Shown: positions 7,841 to 16,025 of the stretch, one piece after another | Position numbering within the stretch: the stretch's first letter is position 1 | Layout: each line of letters begins with the position of its first letter | Source of the DNA: JBOHUX01 sp050734915 | GTDB lineage: Bacteria; Chloroflexota; Dormibacteria; Dormibacterales; Dormibacteraceae | Reading direction: 5' to 3' | NCBI GenBank assembly: GCA_050734915.1 | Contig: JBOHUX010000001.1 | Location: 1-47,243, forward strand | Length of the DNA stretch: 47,243 bases | Made by a program: the position numbers and the translations under genes | Notes under the pieces: generated by a model | What the model saw: the letters and a program-made list of their open reading frames with translations, nothing else | Databases searched by the model: none | What the model was told of the DNA's origin: nothing

Positions 7841-10008
7841 GACGCCTCCCGGGCGACCGTGGTTACGTCACGGACCTGCTCCATCTTCTCCATCAGCCGC
7901 GAGAGCTGGGAGAGCGAGTCGATCTCCACCGTGCAGGACACGACCGCCGACTTGTCGTCGTAGACGTGGACCTCGCAGGCGGACATGTTGACCTTGTTCT
8001 CGGCCACCACGGTGGCGATGTCCCGGAGGAGGCCGGTCCGGTCCCAGGCCTCGATCTTGATCCCGACCGGGTAGAGATGGATCCCGTCGGCGTCCCAGTC
8101 GACGGGCACGATCCGGGCCTGGTCCTGCGGATTGAGGGCGTTGACGCAGTCCGCCCGGTGGACGGTGACCCCGCGGCCTCGCGTCGTGTAGCCGACGATG
8201 GCGTCGCCGGGCACCGGCTGGCAGCAACTGGCCATCTTGGTGTAGAGGCCGCTGACCCCCCGGACCAGCACCCTGGCCGCCGGCTCGCCCTGCGGGATGA
8301 GCGGGATCGAGCGCAGCTCGTCGCCACCGTCGCCGGGCGCCAGCGCCATGCGCATGACGACCGAGTGAGGGGAGACGTCGCCATATCCGATCGCGGCCAG
8401 GAAGTCGTCGCCGGTCGCGTACTTGTAGGCGGCTGCCATCTCCTCCAGCTTCCCGTCGCGGAGCGCGCTCAGGGACGTCCGGTGCATGCGGCGCAGCTCC
8501 TTGTCCAGCATGTCCCTGCCCTTGGTGATGTTCTCCTCGCGGCGCTGGCTCTTGAACCACTTGCGGATCCGCTCGCGGGCGGAGGCGCTCTTCACGAAGC
8601 CGAGCCAGTCCCGGCTGGGCCCGTGGGGACCCTTGGAGTTGAGGATCTCGACGATCTCGCCGTTCTTGAGCTCGTACTCGAGGGAGACCATGCGGCCGTT
8701 CACCTTGGCGCCGATGCACCGGTGCCCGACCTCGGTGTGGATCCGGTAGGCGAAGTCCACGGGGGTGGATCCGGCCGGGAGGTTCAAGACGTCGCCCTTG
8801 GGAGAGAAGACGAAGACCTCGTCCTGGAAGATGTCCACCTTGACCGCGTCCACGAACGACTCCGCGTCGAGCACCTCCTTCTGCCACTCCATGAGTAGGC
8901 GCAGCCAGGAGAACTTCTCGTCGAAGCGCGCCAGGCCCTCCCCGTCGCTCTCCTTGTAGGTCCAGTGGGCGGCGACCCCGTACTCGGCGACCCGGTGCAT
9001 CTCCTCGGTCCGGATCTGGATCTCCATCGGCTCCCCGCCCTGCGAGATGACGGTCGTGTGGAGCGACTGGTAGCCGTTCGACTTGGGCATCGCGATGTAG
9101 TCCTTGAACCGCCCGGGCATCGGCTTCCACAGCGAGTGGACCACCCCCAGCACTCCGTAGCAGTCCTTCACCGACGCCACCAGGACCCTCATCGCCAGCA
9201 GGTCGTAGATCTCGGAGAAGTCCTTCCGGGCCCGGAACATCTTCTGATGGATCGAGTACATGTGCTTGGGGCGGCCGCTGATCTCGGCGTCGATGCCGAT
9301 CTTCTCCAGCTCCCGGCCCAGGATCTCGCGCAGGTCCGAGACGGTGGTCTCCCGGTCCTCGCGGCGGCGGTTGATGCGGCCGACGACCTCCTGATAGGCG
9401 TCCGGCTCCAGGTTCTGAAAGGCCAGGTCCTCCAGCTCCCACTTGAGCTGCCAGATGCCGAGCCGGTGGGCCAGGGGAGCGTAGATGTCGAGGGTCTCCC
9501 GGGAGATCTTGCGCCGCTTCGCCTCCGGCAGCGGCTCCAGCGTCCGCATGTTGTGCAGCCGGTCGGCGAGCTTGATGAGGACGACCCGGATGTCGTCCGC
9601 CATCGCCAGCAGCATCTTGCGGATGTTCTCCGCCTGGTGCTGCTGCTCGTTCCTGATCGAGATCCGGCCCAGCTTGGTGACCCCCTCCACCAGCCGCGCC
9701 ACGTCGGGACCGAATTCCTCCGCCACCTCGGGCGAGGTGAGAGCGGTGTCCTCGACGGTGTCGTGCAAGAGCGCGGCCACGATCGTGGCGCCGTCCAGGT
9801 TGAGGTCGGCGAGGATCCCCGCCACCTCGAGCGGGTGGTTCACGTACTCCTCGCCCGAGAGGCGGCGCTGACCGTGGTGGGCGATCGCGGCGCGGTCGTA
9901 GGCCCGGGACACCAGCTCGCGCTCGGCCGGCCCCAGGTGCTCGGAGATGCGAAGAAGCTCGGAGATGCTCAAGTCGGGGCCCTTTCGGTTGGCTAAGTCT
10001 ATCGGCAC
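7837..10008 (-). CDS. rel: Bifunctional (p)ppGpp synthetase/hydrolase Rel
   Basis: Makes and degrades the stringent-response alarmone. The protein is about 723 residues. The N-terminal HD hydrolase domain has H58, H82 and D83 (LLHDTVEDT), so hydrolysis should work. The synthetase domain follows, with GRPKHMYSIHQKM and GRFKDYIAMPKSNGYQSLH; the RFKD signature is the type found in bifunctional enzymes. Then come a TGS domain (DEVFVFSPKGDVLNLPAGST), a conserved-cysteine region (MASCCQPVPGDAIVGY) and a C-terminal ACT domain. I chose GTG at 10008 because TATACA lies 6 nt upstream. TTG at 9972 with AAAGG upstream is a fair alternative, and GTG at 10035 is upstream of the -10 and unlikely. Confidence 0.96.
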   Translation of the reverse strand: MPIDLANRKGPDLSISELLRISEHLGPAERELVSRAYDRAAIAHHGQRRLSGEEYVNHPLEVAGILADLNLDGATIVAALLHDTVEDTALTSPEVAEEFGPDVARLVEGVTKLGRISIRNEQQHQAENIRKMLLAMADDIRVVLIKLADRLHNMRTLEPLPEAKRRKISRETLDIYAPLAHRLGIWQLKWELEDLAFQNLEPDAYQEVVGRINRRREDRETTVSDLREILGRELEKIGIDAEISGRPKHMYSIHQKMFRARKDFSEIYDLLAMRVLVASVKDCYGVLGVVHSLWKPMPGRFKDYIAMPKSNGYQSLHTTVISQGGEPMEIQIRTEEMHRVAEYGVAAHWTYKESDGEGLARFDEKFSWLRLLMEWQKEVLDAESFVDAVKVDIFQDEVFVFSPKGDVLNLPAGSTPVDFAYRIHTEVGHRCIGAKVNGRMVSLEYELKNGEIVEILNSKGPHGPSRDWLGFVKSASARERIRKWFKSQRREENITKGRDMLDKELRRMHRTSLSALRDGKLEEMAAAYKYATGDDFLAAIGYGDVSPHSVVMRMALAPGDGGDELRSIPLIPQGEPAARVLVRGVSGLYTKMASCCQPVPGDAIVGYTTRGRGVTVHRADCVNALNPQDQARIVPVDWDADGIHLYPVGIKIEAWDRTGLLRDIATVVAENKVNMSACEVHVYDDKSAVVSCTVEIDSLSQLSRLMEKMEQVRDVTTVAREAS

Positions 10009-10014
10009 CCGGTT

Positions 10015-10020
10015 TGTATA
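10015..10020 (-). promoter_or_regulatory. -10 box for rel
   Basis: TATACA on the - strand in the context GGCGGGTATACA, 6 nt before the GTG at 10008. The rpsB promoter has the same CCGGCGGGTATA context. Confidence 0.5.
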
Positions 10021-10073
10021 CCCGCCGGCGGCCACCCCGGCATGCCGCCGGGCGCCTCTGCTATGACTGGGGC

Positions 10074-10409
10074 ATGAGACCAGTCATCATCGCCGCCGCT
10101 CTCGCCGGTGCCGCCGACACCGGACTCTTCCTGTCCCGGCGCCCGCGGCTGTTCCGGGAGCATCCCGGCCGCGCGGCCGGCGCCGTGGCCGGGCTCGGCG
10201 TCTGGCTCGGGCTCGCCGCCAGCTCCGCCCGGGACACCGACACCGCCGGGCCCCGTACCGTCGGGCTCGCCTCGCTGGCGGCCCTCGGCAGCGGCGCGCT
10301 CCTCGCCTCCCACCTCCGCCACGGCGTCGCCAATGGTCGAATCCTCGTGGGCGCGGGCCTCGCCGGGCTGGCTCTCGGCGCCGCCACGACCAGCCTCGCC
10401 AGCCGCTGA
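10074..10409 (+). CDS. Small membrane protein of unknown function
   Basis: A 111-residue Ala/Gly/Leu-rich protein with several hydrophobic stretches (VIIAAALAGAADTGLFL, AAGAVAGLGVWLGLAA, VGLASLAALGSGALLA, ILVGAGLAGLALGAAT), compatible with three or four transmembrane helices. I do not recognise the family. The ATG at 10074 has TATGAC 6 nt upstream, another short-leader arrangement. It is divergent from rel and convergent with proS. Codon third positions are strongly GC-biased like real genes here, which supports it, but no homology was tested. Confidence 0.55.
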   Translation: MRPVIIAAALAGAADTGLFLSRRPRLFREHPGRAAGAVAGLGVWLGLAASSARDTDTAGPRTVGLASLAALGSGALLASHLRHGVANGRILVGAGLAGLALGAATTSLASR

Positions 10410-10511
10410 TCAGGACCCCATGCGCTGGTACGAGTCGGGTCGATCCTGGCCTCGTAGCCGACGCCAAGGCACACCGCCGGGCGCGCCCCGGTCGGGGAGC
10501 CGGACCGTTCG
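10410..10511. other. Convergent intergenic gap between small membrane gene and proS
   Basis: 102 nt with only a weak inverted repeat (CGGTC at 10489-10493 / GACCG at 10503-10507, 9-nt loop) that could assist termination of either gene. No gene is seen. Confidence 0.3.
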
Positions 10512-11999
10512 CTAATAGGAGCGGGCGAAGACGACAGGCGTCGTGGCCGGCATCCCGCAGACGGCGCACTCGGCCGGCAGCTCCCGGGCCGCGTCCTGGC
10601 TCCCTGCCAGCGGCATTCCGCGGGTGGTGGCGCCGGTCCGCTCCTTGACCTCCGCCTCGCAGGCGGCCGCGCCGCACCAGGACGCCCAGACGAAGCCGTT
10701 GCGCTCCCGGAAGTGGTCCACCAGATCGGCCATTCCCCGGGCTTCGAACGTGTTCTCGTCGCGGAACCGCTGGGCGCGCGCGAAGAGCTCGGCCTGGAAC
10801 CCCTCCAGCTCCCCGCGCAGGCGCTCCCCGATCGCCGCCACCGGCACCGGCTGCTTGCGGCGGCCGATCCTCTCCACCAGGATGGCCTGCGAGGCCGCCA
10901 CGTCGCGGGGTCCCACCTCCAGCCGCAGCGGCACCCCCTTCACCTCCCAGTGCGCGAACTTCTCGCCAGGGCGCTCGTCCCGCCAGTCGACGCGGTGGCG
11001 CACGCCGCTCTCGCTCAGCTCGGCGAGGACCGGCCGCAGGAACGTTTCGAGGAGCGCGCGGCTCTCCGCGTCTCGGTGGCCGATGGGGACGATCACGACC
11101 TGCACCGGCGCCACCCGGGGAGGGACGATGAGCCCGCTGTCGTCGCCGTGAGCCATGACTAGGCCGCCGATGAGCCGGGTCGAGATCCCCCAGGAGGTCG
11201 TGTGGCACAGCTCACGCCGGTTGGAGGGGTTCGTGAAGCCGACGTCGTAGGCACGGCTGAAGTTCTGTGCGAGGTTGTGTGAGGTCCCCGCCTGCAGCGC
11301 CAGGCCGTCCCTCATCAGGCCCTCGATGCTGAGCGTGTATTCGGCGCCGGCGAACTTCTCGGCCTCGCTCTTCCGGCCCCGGAGGACGGGCATGGCGAGC
11401 CAGTCCTCCGCGATCCGGCGGTAGTACTCGAGGATCAGATCGACCTCGCGCGCGGCCTCCTCAGGGCCGGCGTGGAAGGTGTGGCCCTCCTGCCAGAAGA
11501 ACTCGCGGGTGCGGAGGAAGAGGCGCGAGCGCATCTCCCAGCGCATCACGTTGCACCACTGGTTGGTGAGCAGGGGCAGATCGCGGTGCGACTGGATGTA
11601 GCGCTTGACGAGCGGCCCGATGATGGTCTCGCTGGTCGGCCGGATGACCAGCGGCTCCTCGAGCTCGGCCATTCCCGATCCGGCCCGGGTGACCCAGGCG
11701 ACTTCGGGGGCGAATCCCTCCACGTGGTCGGCCTCCTTGGTGAAGAGGCTGCGCGGGATGAGCAGGGGGAAGGCCCAGTTCTCGTGTCCGCTCGACTTGA
11801 TCATCTCGTCGAAGGCGCGCTGGATGGTCTCCCAGATCGCGTAGCCGTAGGGCCGGATCACCATCATGCCCCGGATGCCGCTCCAGTCGGCCATCTCCGC
11901 CTTGCGGACCACATCCGTATACCAGCGGTCGAAATCCACCGACATCTTGGTGATCTCTTTGACGAAGTCCTGCCGCTCCTCATCCGCTGGTTCGGCCAT
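10512..11999 (-). CDS. proS: Prolyl-tRNA synthetase, archaeal/eukaryal type
   Basis: A 495-residue ProRS that charges tRNA-Pro. It begins with the archaeal-type N-terminus (FVKEITKMSVDFDRWYTDVV), has the class II core (VIRPTSETIIGPL, MRWEMRSRLFLRTREFFWQ, CHTTSWGISTRLIGG), an anticodon-binding domain, and a C-terminal domain with Cys residues (CGAAACEAEVK, CAVCGMP) ending in Tyr (FARSY), as in the archaeal type. It lacks the large editing insertion of the E. coli type. The ATG at 11999 has GATAAT 9 nt upstream. In many genomes proS follows ispG in the rpsB operon; here a marR gene occupies that place. Confidence 0.96.
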   Translation of the reverse strand: MAEPADEERQDFVKEITKMSVDFDRWYTDVVRKAEMADWSGIRGMMVIRPYGYAIWETIQRAFDEMIKSSGHENWAFPLLIPRSLFTKEADHVEGFAPEVAWVTRAGSGMAELEEPLVIRPTSETIIGPLVKRYIQSHRDLPLLTNQWCNVMRWEMRSRLFLRTREFFWQEGHTFHAGPEEAAREVDLILEYYRRIAEDWLAMPVLRGRKSEAEKFAGAEYTLSIEGLMRDGLALQAGTSHNLAQNFSRAYDVGFTNPSNRRELCHTTSWGISTRLIGGLVMAHGDDSGLIVPPRVAPVQVVIVPIGHRDAESRALLETFLRPVLAELSESGVRHRVDWRDERPGEKFAHWEVKGVPLRLEVGPRDVAASQAILVERIGRRKQPVPVAAIGERLRGELEGFQAELFARAQRFRDENTFEARGMADLVDHFRERNGFVWASWCGAAACEAEVKERTGATTRGMPLAGSQDAARELPAECAVCGMPATTPVVFARSY

Positions 12000-12008
12000 C
12001 GCGATCCG

Positions 12009-12014
12009 ATTATC
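12009..12014 (-). promoter_or_regulatory. -10 box for proS
   Basis: GATAAT on the - strand, 9 nt before the ATG, giving a transcript start within a few nucleotides of the start codon. Confidence 0.45.
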
Positions 12015-12170
12015 CCGGAATCGCGATGAGGCGCCCGGCTATGGGAACGGGGCCTCCACATTCGCGCGGGCACACCCGCGGGCGACCGCGATTGGTTACT
12101 GTAGGAGAAGTATTCGGACGGCTTCAGCGGGGAGGTTCCGGAGACGGTCGCGAGCGCGGTCGAGGTGGCC

Positions 12171-13202
12171 ATGGTGACGCGGGGGAGGCAGGAGGCGCCG
12201 GTGCCGATCGCCCTCCGGCGCCATGCCGCGCTCATCGAAGCCGAGCTGCGGCGTTCGGTGAAGCCCGTGCGGGGCCTGCTGGGTCGCATGTCCCGGTACC
12301 ACATGGCCTGGGTCGACGGCGCCGGCCACCCGATCTCCGCCCCGGCCGGCAAGCTGCTCCGGCCGGCGCTCTGCCTGTGGGCCTGCGAGGCGGCCGGAGG
12401 GGAGGCGGCGGCGGCGCTCGGGGTGGCCGCCTCGATCGAGTGGTTGCACAACTTCACGCTCGTCCACGACGACATCCAGGATGGCGACGTTCTGCGCCGC
12501 CACCGTCCGACCGTGTGGTCGCTCTTCGGTGGCGCCCAGGCCATCAACGCCGGCGACGGGCTCTTCGCGCTCGCCTTCGTGAATCTGCTCCGGGGCGGCC
12601 CCGGCGGGACACACCGCCGCCGGGCGGCGGCGGTGATCTCGGATGCGATCCTGGAGGTCGTCGAGGGCCAGTGCCTGGACCTGGCCCTGCAGGGGCACCC
12701 CGAGACCTCGCCCCGGACCTACCTGCGCCTGGCTGGGTCCAAGACCGGGGCGCTGATCGGGGCCAGCCTGGAGGCGGGCGCCGTCATGGCCGGGGCGGCG
12801 CCCCCCCTGACCCGCTCCTTGAGGCGCGCCGGCCGCCTCCTCGGCACCGCCTTCCAGGTCCGGGACGACTGGCTCGGCATCTGGGGGAACCCGGCCCTGA
12901 CCGGCAAGTCCGCGCGCTCCGATCTCGCCCGCCGCAAGACCAGCTACCCGGTGGTGGCCGCCTATGACGCCGCTTCCCCCGCCCAGCGCCGGCGGTTGAA
13001 GGCGCTCTTCCTGGACCCCGACCCCGGATGCGAGCCCGAGATTGGCGAGCTGCTCCAGGACCTGGGTGGACCCGCGCTGACCGGGGACGTGCCGGACAAC
13101 CTGGCGCTCGAGGCTCGCGCGCTCCTGGAACGGCACCTTCCCGCCGAGCGCCTGGCGGAATACGACGAGGTTGCCGGCTACCTGATCAGGAGGAGCGGTT
13201 GA
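12171..13202 (+). CDS. Short-chain polyprenyl diphosphate synthase, first gene of the hopanoid operon
   Basis: A 343-residue all-helical prenyltransferase. The first Asp-rich motif is D100-D-I-Q-D104 (FTLVHDDIQDGD) without the two-residue insertion of bacterial FPP synthases; the second is FQVRDDWLGIWG, a DDxxG variant. A Phe five residues before the first motif suggests a product limited to C15-C20. In this operon the expected product is farnesyl diphosphate for HpnC/HpnD, but GGPP synthase activity cannot be excluded. The ATG at 12171 has GAGG 5 nt upstream; GTG at 12165 is also possible. Its stop overlaps the next start as TTGA. An open, coding-like stretch upstream (12105-12170) lacks a start codon. 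Confidence 0.88.
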   Translation: MVTRGRQEAPVPIALRRHAALIEAELRRSVKPVRGLLGRMSRYHMAWVDGAGHPISAPAGKLLRPALCLWACEAAGGEAAAALGVAASIEWLHNFTLVHDDIQDGDVLRRHRPTVWSLFGGAQAINAGDGLFALAFVNLLRGGPGGTHRRRAAAVISDAILEVVEGQCLDLALQGHPETSPRTYLRLAGSKTGALIGASLEAGAVMAGAAPPLTRSLRRAGRLLGTAFQVRDDWLGIWGNPALTGKSARSDLARRKTSYPVVAAYDAASPAQRRRLKALFLDPDPGCEPEIGELLQDLGGPALTGDVPDNLALEARALLERHLPAERLAEYDEVAGYLIRRSG

Positions 13203-14308
13203 CAGATCCCAGCGGCGACGGGACCAGGCCCACGACCGCCGGCCGGAAGACGGACCACATCCGCATCAACCTGGAGGAGGACGTCGCCGCCAAGGGCGTG
13301 GGATCCGGCTTCGATTCCTACCGCTTCCTCCACCGCGCCCTGCCTGAGATCGACCTCGCCCAGGTGGCGATCGGCACCCGGATCTTCGGCCGGCCCCTGG
13401 GGGGACCGCTCTTCATCTCCTGCATGACCGGAGGGGTGCCCGAGGCGGGCAGGATCAACCGCGTCCTGGCCGAGGTCGCCCAGGAGCTCCGGCTGCCGCT
13501 CGGGCTGGGCTCCGGCCGCGTCCAGCTCGAGCACCGCGAGATGCTGCCGGGATTCGACGTGAGACCGATCGCCCCGGACGTGCCCATCTTCGCGAACCTG
13601 GGCGCCGTGCAGCTCAACCGGGGCGTCGGAGTGGACCAGTGCCGCCGGCTCCTGGAGAGGACCGGCGCCGACGCGCTCGTCCTGCACCTCAACGCCCTCC
13701 AGGAGGCACTCCAGATCGAGGGCGACACCTGCTTCTCGGGTCTGCTCGGCCGGATCGAGGAGCTCTGCCGGCGGCTCGAGGCTCCCGTCATCGTCAAGGA
13801 GGTCGGCTGGGGGATCGCGCCCGACGTGGCGGTCGCGCTCCTCGACGCCGGCGTCACCGCGATCGACGTGGCGGGCGCGGGCGGGACCTCCTGGAGTGAG
13901 GTTGAGCGTCACCGGCTCCAGGATCCCCACCGGGCGGCGGTGGCGGGGGCCTTCGCCGGCTGGGGCATCCCCACCACGGACGCGGTGCGGATGGTGCGAG
14001 CCGCCGCCCCCGGCGCGCTCATCTTCGCCAGCGGGGGCATCCGGCATGGCCTCGACGCCGCCAAGGGTCTCGCGCTGGGGGCGGACCTGGTCGGGATGGC
14101 GGGGCCGTTCCTGCGCGCCGCCGCCCGCGGACCCGAAGACGCCCTCGGGCTCGGACGCGAGGTGCTGGACGTGCTGCGAACGGCCATGTTCTGCCTCGGC
14201 TGTCGCGATCTGGACGCGCTCCGCGCCCTGCCACGCCTGGTCGGGCCGGGCGGTGTCCCGGTCGAGCCCGCGCCCAGAACCTGGCCGAGCCCCCAGGTGC
14301 CGGCGTGA
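13199..14308 (+). CDS. fni: Type 2 isopentenyl diphosphate isomerase (FMN-dependent)
   Basis: Interconverts IPP and DMAPP using reduced FMN. The protein is 369 residues, a TIM-barrel with the family signatures RKTDHIRINL near the N-terminus, FISCMTGG, HLNALQEALQIEGD (substrate and Mg site), VIVKEVGWG, a VAGAGGTSW flavin-binding stretch and IFASGGIRHGLDAAK. The start is TTG at 13199, strongly supported by AGGAGGAGCGG directly upstream and by the TTGA overlap with the previous stop. Since the window also has MEP genes dxr and ispG, which give both isomers, this enzyme probably tunes the IPP:DMAPP ratio for squalene formation. Confidence 0.95.
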   Translation: MTDPSGDGTRPTTAGRKTDHIRINLEEDVAAKGVGSGFDSYRFLHRALPEIDLAQVAIGTRIFGRPLGGPLFISCMTGGVPEAGRINRVLAEVAQELRLPLGLGSGRVQLEHREMLPGFDVRPIAPDVPIFANLGAVQLNRGVGVDQCRRLLERTGADALVLHLNALQEALQIEGDTCFSGLLGRIEELCRRLEAPVIVKEVGWGIAPDVAVALLDAGVTAIDVAGAGGTSWSEVERHRLQDPHRAAVAGAFAGWGIPTTDAVRMVRAAAPGALIFASGGIRHGLDAAKGLALGADLVGMAGPFLRAAARGPEDALGLGREVLDVLRTAMFCLGCRDLDALRALPRLVGPGGVPVEPAPRTWPSPQVPA

Positions 14309-15168
14309 GCTCATCGTCGGAGCTGGCCGCCGCCGACTCCTACTGCCAGGCGCTCGCCACCCGCCACTACGAGAACTTCTGGGTCGCGGCCCGGTTCCTG
14401 CCCGGCGCCACGCGGCTTCACCTGGCCCGCGTCTACGCCTACTGCCGGACTACCGACGATCTCGGCGACGAGAGCGGCGCGATGGGCACAGAGCGTCTGG
14501 GCCGCTGGCGGAGCGCGGTCCTCGACCTCCTCGACGGCCGCCCCCCCATCCATCCCGTCCTGATCGCGCTGCGCCCGACCCTGGCCCGGTTCGGGATCCC
14601 CGGCGACCCGCTCCTGCACCTGATCGAGGCCAACCTGCGGGACCAGACCGTCGCCGCGTACGGGAGCTGGGAGGAGCTCCGGAGCTACTGCATGCTCTCG
14701 GCGGCTCCCGTCGGCCGGATGGTGCTGCGCATCTTCGAGGCGAGCTCGCCGCGCGCCGAGCGGCTCTCGGACGACGTCTGCATCGGGCTCCAGCTCGCCA
14801 ATTTCGCCCAGGACGTGTCCGTGGACGCGCTCAAGGGCCGCTGCTACCTCCTCCAGCCAGAGCTGAGCGGGCGGGGCACCGCGGGGGCCACCGAGCTGCT
14901 CTGCGACCGCGCCGCGCTCCTGCTCGAGAGCGGCCGTGAGCTGGAGACGATGGTGCCGGGCCGCCTCCGCGTCCAGGTCGCCCTCTACCGCCTCGGCGGC
15001 GGGGCGGTCCTCGACGCCATCCGGGCGGCCGGCTACCGGACCGACCGGGTCCGCCCGCGGGTCGGCGCGGCCGCCAAGATCCGCCTGCTGCCGGAAGCGC
15101 TCCGCGGCGCCCGGACCGGCCCGCCGGTCGAGCCGGGGGCGCCGGCCCTGCGGGAAGAGGTCCGGTGA
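14305..15168 (+). CDS. hpnC: Hydroxysqualene synthase HpnC
   Basis: A 287-residue squalene/phytoene synthase-family protein. In the HpnCDE route, HpnD makes presqualene diphosphate from two FPP and HpnC converts it to hydroxysqualene. The Asp-rich motif is YCRTTDDLGDE and the second is LANFAQDVSVD. The N-terminus (ADSYCQALATRHYENFWVAA) is typical of HpnC rather than HpnD. The GTG start overlaps the fni stop as GTGA. The assignment of C versus D rests on these motifs and on gene order, which is the usual hpnC-hpnD-hpnE. Confidence 0.92.
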   Translation: MSSSSELAAADSYCQALATRHYENFWVAARFLPGATRLHLARVYAYCRTTDDLGDESGAMGTERLGRWRSAVLDLLDGRPPIHPVLIALRPTLARFGIPGDPLLHLIEANLRDQTVAAYGSWEELRSYCMLSAAPVGRMVLRIFEASSPRAERLSDDVCIGLQLANFAQDVSVDALKGRCYLLQPELSGRGTAGATELLCDRAALLLESGRELETMVPGRLRVQVALYRLGGGAVLDAIRAAGYRTDRVRPRVGAAAKIRLLPEALRGARTGPPVEPGAPALREEVR

Positions 15169-16025
15169 GCGAGGCCGCCCTCCAGCTCGACTACCGTGCC
15201 TCGGAGTCCTACTGCCGGGAGATGGCGCGCCGGGAGGCGGCCAACTTCTACTGGGGCTTCATCGCGCTCCCCCGCGACCGGCGGGTCGCCATCTACGCCC
15301 TCTATGACTTCGCCCGACAGGTGGACGATGACGCCGACCGGGCCGGCGCCACCCACCCGGTCCCTCTCGACGGGCACCGCGAGAGGCTCCGGCGATGCCT
15401 GGCGGGCGACTACGCGGACCCCGTCATGCTGGTCCTCGGCCGCACCATCCACCGCTACGGACTCCCGCTCCAGGAGCTGGAGGCGGTCGTCCGCGGTGTC
15501 GAGATGGACCTCGAGCGCAACCGCTACCAGACCTGGGCGGAGCTGGAGACGTACTGCAGCCTCGTGGCGTCCGCGGTGGGCCGGATGTGCGTTCGCATCT
15601 TCGGGTTCAGCGATGCCTCCGCTCTCGACCATGCCTACGATCTCGGCCTCGCTCTGCAGCTGACCAACATCCTCCGCGACGTCAAGGAGGACGCCGCGAT
15701 GGGCAGGATCTACCTGCCGCTCGAGGATCTGGCCCGGTTCGGGATCGCGGAGCGCGAGCTGCTCGAGGGCCGCCCCGGTGGGGGCTGGGAACCACTGGTG
15801 CGCTTCCAGGCCGCGCGGGCGCGGGCGCTCTTCGAGTCCGGCCTCAAGGTGACCGCGCTCATCCCCACCCCCGCACGGGTGTGCGTACGGACCATGGCCG
15901 GGATCTACCAGCGGCTTCTGGAGCAGATCGAGGATGACCCCCGCCTACCCCTCGCGCGGCGGGCCTCCCTCTCCAAGGCGGCCAAGCTCAAGGTGATGCT
16001 GAGGTCTTGGGCCGAGGCCGTGTAG
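15165..16025 (+). CDS. hpnD: Presqualene diphosphate synthase HpnD
   Basis: A 286-residue squalene/phytoene synthase-family enzyme condensing two farnesyl diphosphates. Motifs are YDFARQVDDDAD (first Asp-rich), RGVEMDLERNRYQTWAEL, and LTNILRDVKEDAAMGRIYLP (second Asp-rich), all canonical. It starts with GTG overlapping the hpnC stop (GTGA) and its 3' end overlaps hpnE by 19 nt, so the trio should be produced together, probably at the membrane face where squalene is released. Confidence 0.94.
   Translation: MSEAALQLDYRASESYCREMARREAANFYWGFIALPRDRRVAIYALYDFARQVDDDADRAGATHPVPLDGHRERLRRCLAGDYADPVMLVLGRTIHRYGLPLQELEAVVRGVEMDLERNRYQTWAELETYCSLVASAVGRMCVRIFGFSDASALDHAYDLGLALQLTNILRDVKEDAAMGRIYLPLEDLARFGIAERELLEGRPGGGWEPLVRFQAARARALFESGLKVTALIPTPARVCVRTMAGIYQRLLEQIEDDPRLPLARRASLSKAAKLKVMLRSWAEAV

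Noticed and set aside
10018..10050. SigB-type promoter for rel because of GGGTAT
   Set aside because: No GTTT-like -35 occurs 12-16 nt upstream; the TATACA box is better read as an ordinary -10.
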